Positions 17,314 through 22,533 of a DNA stretch of 44,323 nt are shown here, piece by piece. The notes beneath the pieces were generated by a model. It searched no databases. It was not told the origin of the DNA and saw only the letters and a list, made by a program, of their open reading frames with translations. Source of the stretch: a virus. The stretch covers positions 1 to 44,323 of IMG/VR virus record IMGVR_UViG_3300042868_003025. One strand, given 5' to 3'. The number at the start of each line of letters is the position of its first letter. The first letter of the stretch is position 1. A program made the translations under genes and the position numbers.

Positions 17314-17513
17314 GCCGGTACAAGCTAACTCATACCACATGGGTAGCGGACGATGGTAGCTACGGGCATGGTCACATAGTCTTGTATGACTACACTGACC
17401 TAACCCCGGAACAGCAAGAAACCATGGAGGCATTGCCGGACTACGACAAATCGGAATACGTCATGGCATTACTCGACGGCGATGACCTTACTGAATGGGA
17501 GGTTGACGAATGA
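17310..17513 (+). CDS. Small acidic hypothetical protein (67 aa)
   Basis: Not recognised. It reads MSRYKLTHTTWVADDGSYGH and then a strongly acidic half ending DGDDLTEWEVDE. ATGA overlaps at both ends show it is translated within a three-gene unit (44, 67 and 43 aa). Acidic small proteins like this are common in phage early regions, sometimes as inhibitors of host or defence proteins, but nothing here shows a target. Confidence 0.6.
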   Translation: MSRYKLTHTTWVADDGSYGHGHIVLYDYTDLTPEQQETMEALPDYDKSEYVMALLDGDDLTEWEVDE

Positions 17514-17641
17514 GCATAGGCGTGACACTGAGACTCATCCCAACTCGCATGGGCTACATGTACGAATGCCCCGAATGCGAGGCGCGATTCCTCCCTGCAA
17601 TTGCAGACTTTCACAAGTGTCCGGAGGTAGAGGAGGAATAA
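17510..17641 (+). CDS. Tiny zinc-finger-like protein (43 aa)
   Basis: The frame from ATG 17510 to TAA 17641 reads MSIGVTLRLIPTRMGYMYEC and continues with PEC, then ADFHKC, making a CxxC plus HxC pattern of a single small zinc finger. It overlaps the previous stop (ATGA) and is immediately followed by the first tRNA-like hairpin. It is too short for usual ORF cut-offs. DNA, RNA or protein contact is possible; no target is visible. Confidence 0.6.
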   Translation: MSIGVTLRLIPTRMGYMYECPECEARFLPAIADFHKCPEVEEE

Positions 17642-17649
17642 GCAAGGTA

Positions 17650-17689
17650 GCTTGACTGGCAGACACCGGGGTTCAAGTCCCCGGCAAGC
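17650..17689 (+). ncRNA. tRNA-like mini-helix, copy 1 (acceptor-like stem plus T-arm)
   Basis: Outer stem GCTTG (17650-17654) pairs with CAAGC (17685-17689). An 11-nt linker ACTGGCAGACA follows the first strand, then a six-pair arm CCGGGG/CCCCGG (17666-17671 with 17679-17684) closes a seven-base loop TTCAAGT, which fits the tRNA T-loop consensus. There is no D arm or anticodon arm, so it is not a decoding tRNA. A second copy at 19642-19681 keeps the fold with three compensatory pair changes. It starts nine bases after a stop codon. Processing by RNase P or protection of the message are possible roles. Confidence 0.6.
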
Positions 17690-17767
17690 ACGTGTGCCGA
17701 ACAAATCAGTAGGCATTCATCGGGAATGAAACCCGGTTATCAAACGAGCTAGCAAACACTAGCGCTA

Positions 17768-17806
17768 ACCCTGCAAGCCCATCCCCCGGGCCTGCAGGGT
17801 TTTTTT
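17768..17806 (+). terminator. Rho-independent terminator of first accessory unit
   Basis: ACCCTGCAAGCCC (17768-17780) pairs with GGGCCTGCAGGGT (17788-17800) with one mismatch, followed by a run of T to 17806 and then ATGCCC. The same T-run plus ATG(C/T)CC tail occurs after three later terminators. Before it, a smaller hairpin GCTAG/CTAGC lies at 17748-17763. Confidence 0.85.
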
Positions 17807-17823
17807 ATGCCCGGCGCAGAAAC

Positions 17824-17865
17824 AAGGGAACGGATGGAAAGATGATGATGTGCCTACAATGAATT
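17824..17865 (+). repeat. GGGAACGGATGGAA repeat, copy B, with second box
   Basis: GGGAACGGATGGAA (17826-17839) is followed by GATGATGATGTG and then TGCCTACAATGAATT (17851-17865), which corresponds to CGCCTGCAATGGATT in copies C and D. The frame reads QGNGWKDDDVPTMNL then stop, but has no ATG of its own here. It lies between a terminator and the promoter of the 132-aa gene. Confidence 0.6.
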
Positions 17866-17885
17866 TATAGCCTGCCCTACTTGTC

Positions 17886-17938
17886 TAGTATTATTGTTCT
17901 TGTAGCCACTTGGCTACCAAATAAAAGGAGCAATCAAA
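17886..17938 (+). promoter_or_regulatory. Promoter and hairpin leader of the 132-aa gene
   Basis: A TAGTAT -10-like box (17886-17891) predicts a start near 17898. The transcript would begin with hairpin GTAGCC-ACTT-GGCTAC (17902-17917), then an A-rich spacer and AAAAGGAG (17923-17930) eight bases before ATG 17939. The same order occurs before the genes at 18580 and 19296. No clear -35 is seen. Confidence 0.5.
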
Positions 17939-18337
17939 ATGGCAACAGGAACAATCAAGGTAAACCGCACCGCACTAATCGCCAAGCTAGAGTCAGTCAA
18001 GGCAGACCTAGAGAAGCAGTTAGCTAGGAAAAGGGAAATAAAAGACCAGTATGAACTTGAGCTCAAGAAGTGGAGAGATGGAGCTGTAAAGCACATTATT
18101 GAGGTTCAGAGCCACCGCTACGGCAACACTTTTGAGTTCAGAGTGTCAGACGCTTACTTGGCTAAACTACCCAAGGAGAAGCCTTTTGACCCTAAGAACC
18201 CAAACATAGTTTCCCCTAGTTGGAGCATTGAGTCAGACATAAAGAACCTAGCTCAATCCCTAGCAATACTGAAGCTATCAGAAGAGCAGACAGTCAATCA
18301 GTCCTTGCTCAAGAGCCTAGCTCAGTATCTAGCGTAA
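17939..18337 (+). CDS. Hypothetical helical protein (132 aa)
   Basis: Not recognised. Residues 12-50 form a likely coiled coil (IAKLESVKADLEKQLARKRE and onward). The middle is beta-patterned with basic residues (HRYGNTFEFRVSDAYLAKL). The C-terminus is helical and leucine-rich (NLAQSLAILKLSEEQTVNQS). It is alone in its own unit, with promoter, 5' hairpin and terminator, so it is likely expressed independently. A dimer is plausible. No partner or function can be read. Confidence 0.7.
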   Translation: MATGTIKVNRTALIAKLESVKADLEKQLARKREIKDQYELELKKWRDGAVKHIIEVQSHRYGNTFEFRVSDAYLAKLPKEKPFDPKNPNIVSPSWSIESDIKNLAQSLAILKLSEEQTVNQSLLKSLAQYLA

Positions 18338-18343
18338 AAAGCC

Positions 18344-18386
18344 ACCCTGCCAACACCGCCCCCCTCGGTGTTGGCAGGGTTTTTTT
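18344..18386 (+). terminator. Rho-independent terminator of the 132-aa gene
   Basis: A perfect 15-bp stem, ACCCTGCCAACACCG (18344-18358) with its complement (18366-18380), a seven-base C-rich loop and a T run to 18386, again followed by ATGCCC. Confidence 0.9.
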
Positions 18387-18425
18387 ATGCCCTAAACTTG
18401 ATGCCAACCAAAATTGCTAGGCTCA

Positions 18426-18508
18426 TTTATAACGGGGACGGATGGAACGATGATGATGTGTTTTTGATGATGCGTTTTGATGATGTGATGATGCGCCTGC
18501 AATGGATT
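18426..18508 (+). repeat. 35-bp intergenic repeat, copy C, with CTGCAATGGATT box
   Basis: Bases 18426-18460 match 19107-19141 at 34 of 35 positions. A second box CGCCTGCAATGGATT (18494-18508) is identical at 19154-19168. The spacer here holds GATGATG-type short repeats. An open frame from ATG 18401 to TGA 18514 (37 aa) reads through it and contains RLIYNGDGWNDDDV and ends MRLQWIP. No good ribosome site precedes that ATG. Confidence 0.7.
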
Positions 18509-18531
18509 CCGTGATGACCGTGCCTGCATAG

Positions 18532-18579
18532 TAGTATTGACCTTGTAGCCACTTGGCTACCTAACTAAAGGAGCAAACC
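18532..18579 (+). promoter_or_regulatory. Promoter and hairpin leader of the 144-aa gene
   Basis: TAGTAT (18532-18537) sits the same distance as at 17886 before an identical hairpin, GTAGCC-ACTT-GGCTAC (18545-18560). AAAGGAG (18567-18573) follows, six bases before ATG 18580. The bases around the hairpin are nearly identical to those before 17939, showing a duplicated leader. Confidence 0.5.
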
Positions 18580-19014
18580 ATGCAAAGAACATACCAAGTA
18601 ACCTACGAAGCAACCTACTACGTCCGAGCTAACGACGAGGACGAGGCTATCGAGCTGGCAATTGAACAGCACAACGACGGCCCGGATGGGTGTTGGGAAG
18701 CGCAGTTAGAGCCTTACGTGTCACCACTTGAGGACCTTGACGACGGCACCTACATCCAAGGCGTCGACGGCCTAGAGGACTACGAGGCACCAAAGACCGG
18801 CTACTGGATAGGCACTGTACCCGTGCAGAGCCTGTCAGATGTACCCCTAGGCGCCTTCCTAGGCGTCTGGACCGACCCAGCTGATGGCAAGCGGTACTAC
18901 GATATAACCGTGTATCAAATTGACCTCACTGAGGCGCTAAGAATTGGCAAGCTATTCAGCCAAATAAGCATCTGGGATATATCAGAGAAGAGACCTATTC
19001 CAGTAAACGTCTAG
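18580..19014 (+). CDS. Hypothetical acidic protein (144 aa)
   Basis: The N-terminus MQRTYQVTYEATYYVRANDE followed by DEAIELAIEQ resembles small beta-strand plus helix domains found in many phage and plasmid accessory proteins (often DpnD/PcfM-like by appearance, not certain). The remainder is acidic with beta patterns (YWIGTVPVQSLSDVPLGAFL). It is a single-gene unit with its own leader and terminator. Function unknown. Confidence 0.65.
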   Translation: MQRTYQVTYEATYYVRANDEDEAIELAIEQHNDGPDGCWEAQLEPYVSPLEDLDDGTYIQGVDGLEDYEAPKTGYWIGTVPVQSLSDVPLGAFLGVWTDPADGKRYYDITVYQIDLTEALRIGKLFSQISIWDISEKRPIPVNV

Positions 19015-19027
19015 GTTGCTCCCTAGT

Positions 19028-19068
19028 AACCCTGCAGGCACTGATCTTCGGTGCCTGCAGGGTTTTTT
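19028..19068 (+). terminator. Rho-independent terminator of the 144-aa gene
   Basis: AACCCTGCAGGCAC (19028-19041) pairs with GTGCCTGCAGGGTT (19051-19064) around a nine-base loop, then T to 19068 followed by CATGCCC. The stem shares the CCCTGCAGG core with the terminator at 17768. Confidence 0.88.
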
Positions 19069-19069
19069 C

Positions 19070-19171
19070 ATGCCCAAATCCGGGTGGATGATGACGATGT
19101 TGCGCTTTTATAACGGGAACGGATGGAACGATGATGATGTGCCCTGCCTGCACCGCCTGCAATGGATTTAG
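19070..19171 (+). CDS. Possible 33-aa peptide spanning repeat copy D
   Basis: ATG 19070 directly follows the terminator T-run, and the frame ends at TAG 19171. It contains MLRFYNGNGWNDDDV and ends HRLQWI, matching the 37-aa frame at 18401-18514 at both the GNGWNDDDV and LQWI blocks. There is no recognisable ribosome site and the U-run lies just before it, so translation is doubtful. It may simply be a DNA repeat with an open frame. Confidence 0.25.
   Translation: MPKSGWMMTMLRFYNGNGWNDDDVPCLHRLQWI
19107..19168 (+). repeat. 35-bp intergenic repeat, copy D, with CTGCAATGGATT box
   Basis: Bases 19107-19141 differ from copy C at a single position (GGGAACGG against GGGGACGG). The second box at 19154-19168 is identical to that of copy C. 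The spacer between them is shorter than in C and unrelated to it, so the two boxes are kept while the bases between change. Confidence 0.7.
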
Positions 19172-19202
19172 GCAAGCATGTCTGGCAGTGATAGCATCTA
19201 AT

Positions 19203-19295
19203 CATGACTCACATAGTAGACACTGAGAGTCATGCCTATACAAAAAAATCGATACGTGTTAGCCAGTTTGGCTAGCACAGAAAAGGAGCACCACA
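19203..19295 (+). promoter_or_regulatory. Upstream region and hairpin leader of the 112-aa gene
   Basis: ATGACTC (19204-19210) and GAGTCAT (19227-19233) form an inverted repeat enclosing CATAGTAG, a string also seen before 18580. Further on, TAGCCA-GTT-TGGCTA (19260-19274, extendable by a wobble and a G-C pair) gives the same type of hairpin as before 17939 and 18580. AAAAGGAG then precedes ATG 19296. The -10 is not clear. Confidence 0.4.
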
Positions 19296-19634
19296 ATGAC
19301 CACAGAAACAACGCTAGACGACGTGTACGAGGCTTGGAAGGTTGAGCAAGACTATTCTGACCAAGCAACCCGTGAACGCTTTGAGGAGGCACTGATAGGC
19401 GAGTTCTATAGCTATGCAGAATTAGCCGAGCATGTCTTAGAAGGCACCGGAGATGTTGATGATCTATTGAACAAGGTAGACAGCCACTTGGCCCCATACT
19501 TGACGTTTGATTATCAGATGTTTGGAAGGGACTTGGACCTTAGTGGCGACGTTTACACAATTGAGCTACAGCTACCTATTGGTACAGCTGGCCACAGCAT
19601 AAAAAGAACGTATTACTTTTGGGCTAACGTTTAG
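19296..19634 (+). CDS. Hypothetical acidic protein (112 aa)
   Basis: Not recognised. The N-terminal half is helical and acidic (TTLDDVYEAWKVEQDYSDQA, then FSYAEL-type pattern EFYSYAELAEHVLEG). The second half is beta-patterned (DVYTIELQLPIGTAGHSIKR). AAAAGGAG precedes the ATG. The gene is followed after seven bases by the second tRNA-like hairpin and then by the 98-aa gene without a terminator, so these probably share a transcript. Function unknown. Confidence 0.65.
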   Translation: MTTETTLDDVYEAWKVEQDYSDQATRERFEEALIGEFYSYAELAEHVLEGTGDVDDLLNKVDSHLAPYLTFDYQMFGRDLDLSGDVYTIELQLPIGTAGHSIKRTYYFWANV

Positions 19635-19641
19635 TCCAATA

Positions 19642-19681
19642 GCCTGACTGGCAGGCATCGAGGTTCGAGCCCTCGACAGGC
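19642..19681 (+). ncRNA. tRNA-like mini-helix, copy 2
   Basis: Outer stem GCCTG (19642-19646) with CAGGC (19677-19681), an 11-nt linker ACTGGCAGGCA, and a six-pair arm TCGAGG/CCTCGA (19658-19663 with 19671-19676) closing TTCGAGC, again a T-loop. Compared with copy 1, one outer pair and two arm pairs change as pairs and none is broken. It lies between two protein genes of one transcript and is followed at once by hairpin GCTAGC-ACATC-GCTAGC (19686-19702). Confidence 0.6.
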
Positions 19682-19685
19682 ACGA

Positions 19686-19723
19686 GCTAGCACATCGCTA
19701 GCCAAGTAGAAAGGAGCACCACA
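19686..19723 (+). promoter_or_regulatory. Hairpin and ribosome site before the 98-aa gene
   Basis: GCTAGC (19686-19691) and GCTAGC (19697-19702) form a hairpin with loop ACATC. GAAAGGAGCACCACA then precedes ATG 19724 and is the same ribosome-site string as before 19296. It continues the hairpin-then-AAAGGAGCA leader pattern, here inside a transcript rather than at its start. Confidence 0.5.
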
Positions 19724-20020
19724 ATGGGAAGCAATTTCGCAACAGAGCTAGCTAATGGAGTCTTTCCCGACTTGACGCTAGAAGCACAGATTCAGATACA
19801 CCTAAAGAGCAACCACTATCCACCGGTCCCGTTGAGCATGGTCCAACCATGCCTCGAGGCGATCGATGCCTATTGGGAAGACGACCTCAAGAAAGAGATC
19901 GATCTAAACGGAGCTCAATGGCGTGGTAATTCCACCGCACCAGCTTGGGCCATAATTGAGTCACACCACCTTGATGCATGGTGCACCGAGGATGATTACA
20001 TCGAAGAAGAAGGAGAATAA
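19724..20020 (+). CDS. Hypothetical protein (98 aa)
   Basis: Not recognised. It contains LANGVFPDLTLEAQIQIHLK near the N-terminus, then YPPVPLSMVQPCLEAIDAYW, and an acidic C-terminus (DAWCTEDDYIEEEGE). Composition suggests a compact helical protein. AAAGGAG at a nine-base distance supports the ATG. The next gene begins two bases after its stop. It sits with the 135-aa and 192-aa genes in one unit closed by the terminator at 21010. Confidence 0.6.
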   Translation: MGSNFATELANGVFPDLTLEAQIQIHLKSNHYPPVPLSMVQPCLEAIDAYWEDDLKKEIDLNGAQWRGNSTAPAWAIIESHHLDAWCTEDDYIEEEGE

Positions 20021-20022
20021 CA

Positions 20023-20430
20023 ATGCAAGCACTACACACACCAGTACTATTACCGACCGACGTGATCGGTATAAACATCGCACCAAAAGTTAGCATCTCA
20101 GCGATCATCGATCTGATCGACTCAGCACCCCAAGCTATTGGGTATTGGGTTGATCAGTATAAGGATGTTCATTACACACAAGAAACGCCTAAGCGGATCT
20201 ATAAGCTGAACATCGTTGATGAAAACACTGAACAAGAGTACCTAATCAGCGTAAACACGATCATCGAAGGGATTCAGAAGATCGTAGCTGGCAACGTGGA
20301 GATCAACCACAGTTACATTAGCTACATCCTTAGCGATCTTGGCCAAGGCTTAGCTGGTGGCTACATCGACGGCGAGACCCTTGATGTGATCATCCAAGTT
20401 GGACTGTTTGGAGAGATAGTTTATGGCTAA
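20023..20430 (+). CDS. Conserved phage/plasmid hypothetical protein (135 aa)
   Basis: The segment SAIIDLIDSAPQAIGYWVDQ and the C-terminus DVIIQVGLFGEIVYG resemble a family of small phage and plasmid proteins with a GYW near the start and a QxxLFGExVYG ending; I know no function for it. The region between has alternating strands (KLNIVDENTEQEYLISVN) and helices. AGAAGGAG precedes the ATG. It overlaps the next gene by eight bases. Confidence 0.65.
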   Translation: MQALHTPVLLPTDVIGINIAPKVSISAIIDLIDSAPQAIGYWVDQYKDVHYTQETPKRIYKLNIVDENTEQEYLISVNTIIEGIQKIVAGNVEINHSYISYILSDLGQGLAGGYIDGETLDVIIQVGLFGEIVYG

Positions 20431-21001
20431 CTTATGTCAGAACAGGGTATTCATTACCGCATCGAAGGCGTCACTTGATGCATTCGAGAAAGTTATTGCA
20501 GACAAGGGAGGTGAGCTAGGAGAGGCCCTTGAGGCCCTCCTGCCACCCCCTAAAGGCTTGCCTTATGATTCTCAAGAAGAATTGTTTGGCGAGTTTGCTG
20601 ATGCACTGGATGGAAATACCGGCAGGCAGTACTCGACCGAGTACAACTGGAGGATCGCATTCCATGGCACCAAGGCAGTCTATCCGGGAGGCACTAACAA
20701 GCGGATCGATAAGGAGCTTTTGTTCCTTGAGTACGCAACAGCTTGGGCCCCTAACATCGAGTACTGGCATAACCTGATCAAAGCAACACCACGATTCTTG
20801 GACTTCATCGTAAATCACCAATACTACGAGGATGGCCTTGGATTCATAGGCGATGCCAAAATTGATCAGACTTACGTAAAGAACAACCAAAAGGATCTAA
20901 CAATCGAGCACTGGAAGAAAGCCGGAGCGATCGTAATGGAGGATGAGATCCTTTGGGATAGCACGCATAACGTAAATCTATTCGATGCATTCCCCGTATA
21001 A
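20423..21001 (+). CDS. Api92-like / DUF1281-type protein (192 aa)
   Basis: The N-terminus MANLCQNRVFITASKASLDA is the usual start of Api92-like proteins (MANWC-N-), a ferredoxin-like fold found in phages, plasmids and islands and often linked to accessory regions. The central GEFADALDGN and aromatic residues (STEYNWRIAFHGTKAVYP) agree, although the usual second Trp-rich block is weak. Last gene of its unit, followed by a strong terminator. Role unknown in this family. Confidence 0.65.
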   Translation: MANLCQNRVFITASKASLDAFEKVIADKGGELGEALEALLPPPKGLPYDSQEELFGEFADALDGNTGRQYSTEYNWRIAFHGTKAVYPGGTNKRIDKELLFLEYATAWAPNIEYWHNLIKATPRFLDFIVNHQYYEDGLGFIGDAKIDQTYVKNNQKDLTIEHWKKAGAIVMEDEILWDSTHNVNLFDAFPV

Positions 21002-21009
21002 AGGCACAC

Positions 21010-21052
21010 CGTAAAGGCCCTGTCAGAGAGATCTGGCAGGGCCTTTTTTTTA
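21010..21052 (+). terminator. Rho-independent terminator after Api92-like gene
   Basis: AAGGCCCTGTCAGA pairs with TCTGGCAGGGCCTT with an inner loop of few bases (stem between about 21014 and 21046), followed by a long T run and ATGTCC, the same tail type as the three earlier terminators. Confidence 0.85.
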
Positions 21053-21081
21053 TGTCCTAAATAGCAATGACAATACGGAGG

Positions 21082-21125
21082 CTACTCATTACTAATCGGC
21101 TCATGAGTAGATTAGTAGTGAGTAG
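21082..21125. repeat. Long inverted repeat, first operator/iteron pair
   Basis: CTACTCATTACTAATC (21082-21097) is the reverse complement of GATTAGTAGTGAGTAG (21110-21125) at 15 of 16 positions. The half-site GAGTAGATTAGTA is repeated at 21226-21238 and, inverted, at 21254-21268. It may be an operator for the HTH gene at 21282 or iterons of an origin. Confidence 0.65.
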
Positions 21126-21224
21126 CTATCTCTCTAGGGACCTAACCCCAAAACAGGTTTTCGAGCCTATTCAATGGGATCCCGACACGCCAAAAAACAC
21201 CTTGACCACCAAAAACTCAAAACT

Positions 21225-21268
21225 TGAGTAGATTAGTAAAAATGCTTCATCAATTACTCATCTACTCA
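21225..21268. repeat. Second inverted repeat next to HTH gene
   Basis: TGAGTAGATTAGTAA (21225-21239) is the reverse complement of TTACTCATCTACTCA (21254-21268) at 14 of 15 positions. It ends 13 bases before ATG 21282, so protein binding here would cover the promoter or leader. Half-sites are the same as in the repeat at 21082-21125. TTGACC (21202-21207) may be a -35. Confidence 0.65.
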
Positions 21269-21281
21269 GAAAGGCTAAAAC

Positions 21282-21893
21282 ATGACACACTTCGATCCAA
21301 TTTATGGCAACCTTTTGACCTCAAAAGAGGTCGCCAATAGGACCGGATTCACCCTCAACCAACTACGCAATCATCGCCAGCGACCAGAGACATCACCCCT
21401 GCCATTCATCAGACAAGGTGGCACCTCATGGTACAGAGAAGATGACATAGCGATCTGGCTTGAGAACAATAACGGAGTCGAGTACGACTACGTGAAGGTA
21501 CCTAACGTGCCATCGGCACCGCTTAGGACTCAAGTAAAAGACAGCAAGCACCGCGAGCACCTAGACAAGCTCACAGCGATCACTACTCGCAACGCTTGGT
21601 CCAAGTGGTACAGCTTCTTTGTGGATCAGTCCGGGTGGAAAGGCAATGCATACGAGGACTCTCGAGCATGGATGACCTATTACTGGAAGCTCAAAGAGAA
21701 CGAGGATCTACAGGAGCTCTTCCCAAGCCTTGCAGAGTTCAACGGCATGAGAAACAAAGATCCGTACAGGTACTGGCCAGCGATCACCTATGCCATGAGA
21801 AAGGCTATGTCAGAGATCTATCAATGGGAGGCTACAGACGAGGAGATCCTTTCAGCTCCCGTCGGGGAAGTACCACCTAGCAAGCTAGACTAA
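21282..21893 (+). CDS. HTH_17-type DNA-binding protein (203 aa)
   Basis: Residues about 8-60 (LLTSKEVANRTGFTLNQLRN, then PLPFIRQGGTSWYREDDIAI) are a MerR/excisionase-like winged HTH. The remainder is a Trp/Tyr-rich helical domain (NAWSKWYSFFVDQSGWKGNA) that I do not recognise. GAAAGG precedes the ATG. The two palindromic repeats just upstream are natural binding sites, so autoregulation or an initiator role at a replication origin are both possible. Helicase and primase genes lie 3-6 kb downstream on the same strand. Confidence 0.7.
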   Translation: MTHFDPIYGNLLTSKEVANRTGFTLNQLRNHRQRPETSPLPFIRQGGTSWYREDDIAIWLENNNGVEYDYVKVPNVPSAPLRTQVKDSKHREHLDKLTAITTRNAWSKWYSFFVDQSGWKGNAYEDSRAWMTYYWKLKENEDLQELFPSLAEFNGMRNKDPYRYWPAITYAMRKAMSEIYQWEATDEEILSAPVGEVPPSKLD

Positions 21894-21927
21894 GTTGATC
21901 AACGACATAAACGAAGGAGACATATAC

Positions 21928-22167
21928 ATGGCAGGCAGTATTTTACCTACTAGAGTCCGCGAGGACCTCAGAAAGCATAAATGGCTACTCTTCTCGAAAA
22001 CGTCCGGTGTCGAGGCGTATACCAAGGGTTTTGCTACTATCTACATTCAGCCTAGTAAAAGTGACAAAGACTTCTTTGCATGGGTGATCGATTACAGCAA
22101 TAACCCTCAAAGTAAGTACGGCTCGGGCGTTACCGAATCGTTATCTGACACGCTAAAAAATAGTTGA
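21928..22167 (+). CDS. Small hypothetical protein (79 aa)
   Basis: ATG 21928 has GAAGGAG eight bases upstream; an in-frame TTG at 21895 lacks a site. The protein reads MAGSILPTRVREDLRKHKWL, then aromatic-rich strands (FATIYIQPSKSDKDFFAWVI). Not recognised; small alpha/beta fold. It lies in the same direction after the HTH gene. Confidence 0.6.
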   Translation: MAGSILPTRVREDLRKHKWLLFSKTSGVEAYTKGFATIYIQPSKSDKDFFAWVIDYSNNPQSKYGSGVTESLSDTLKNS

Positions 22168-22233
22168 CTTATGTCAGTGGCTAGCATTACTGTCGATTAT
22201 GTGAGATAACTCACACCAATGAAAAGGAGAGAT
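22164..22233 (+). promoter_or_regulatory. Promoter and hairpin leader of 99-aa gene
   Basis: TTGACT (22164-22169), an 18-base spacer and TACTGT (22188-22193) form a plausible promoter. Transcription would start near hairpin GTGAG-ATAA-CTCAC (22201-22214), and AAAAGGAG (22222-22229) follows. As in the 17-19 kb leaders, a hairpin sits at the 5' end before the ribosome site. Confidence 0.5.
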
Positions 22234-22533
22234 ATGAGAAAGTTCAACCCCGGCTTTCCGCCACAGATCGTGGCAGTGTCGGTTAGAAGGCTCACTAGGC
22301 GTCGCCTAGACAGAGCTATAAAGAAGTTCGCACGCTTCTTCAATGTCGACAACGACCTTGAGCAAGTGTCTAGGTTTGCTGAGTATTACGGCTACACACT
22401 CGGCACAACTGAGAACTTTGTGTTCATCGTGCTTGATGGATCAGAGTTCAACGACATAGCTATTGAGAACCCAGAGATCCTCGAGCTAGCAATACATAGC
22501 GAGAAAGATCTTGAGGCGGTGGCAATACTATGA
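22234..22533 (+). CDS. Small hypothetical protein (99 aa)
   Basis: ATG 22234 is preferred over ATG 22219 because AAAAGGAG lies between them. The protein has a basic N-terminal half (AVSVRRLTRRRLDRAIKKFA) and a more acidic C-terminal half (ENPEILELAIHSEKDLEAVA). Not recognised. It overlaps the next gene by four bases (ATGA), the first of a run of coupled genes to 26494. Confidence 0.6.
   Translation: MRKFNPGFPPQIVAVSVRRLTRRRLDRAIKKFARFFNVDNDLEQVSRFAEYYGYTLGTTENFVFIVLDGSEFNDIAIENPEILELAIHSEKDLEAVAIL

Noticed and set aside
17642-17715. Full tRNA gene at the T-arm-like sequence
   Set aside because: The T-loop and an acceptor-like stem are present, but only 11 bases separate the stem from the T-arm, so no D arm, anticodon arm or decoding function fits.
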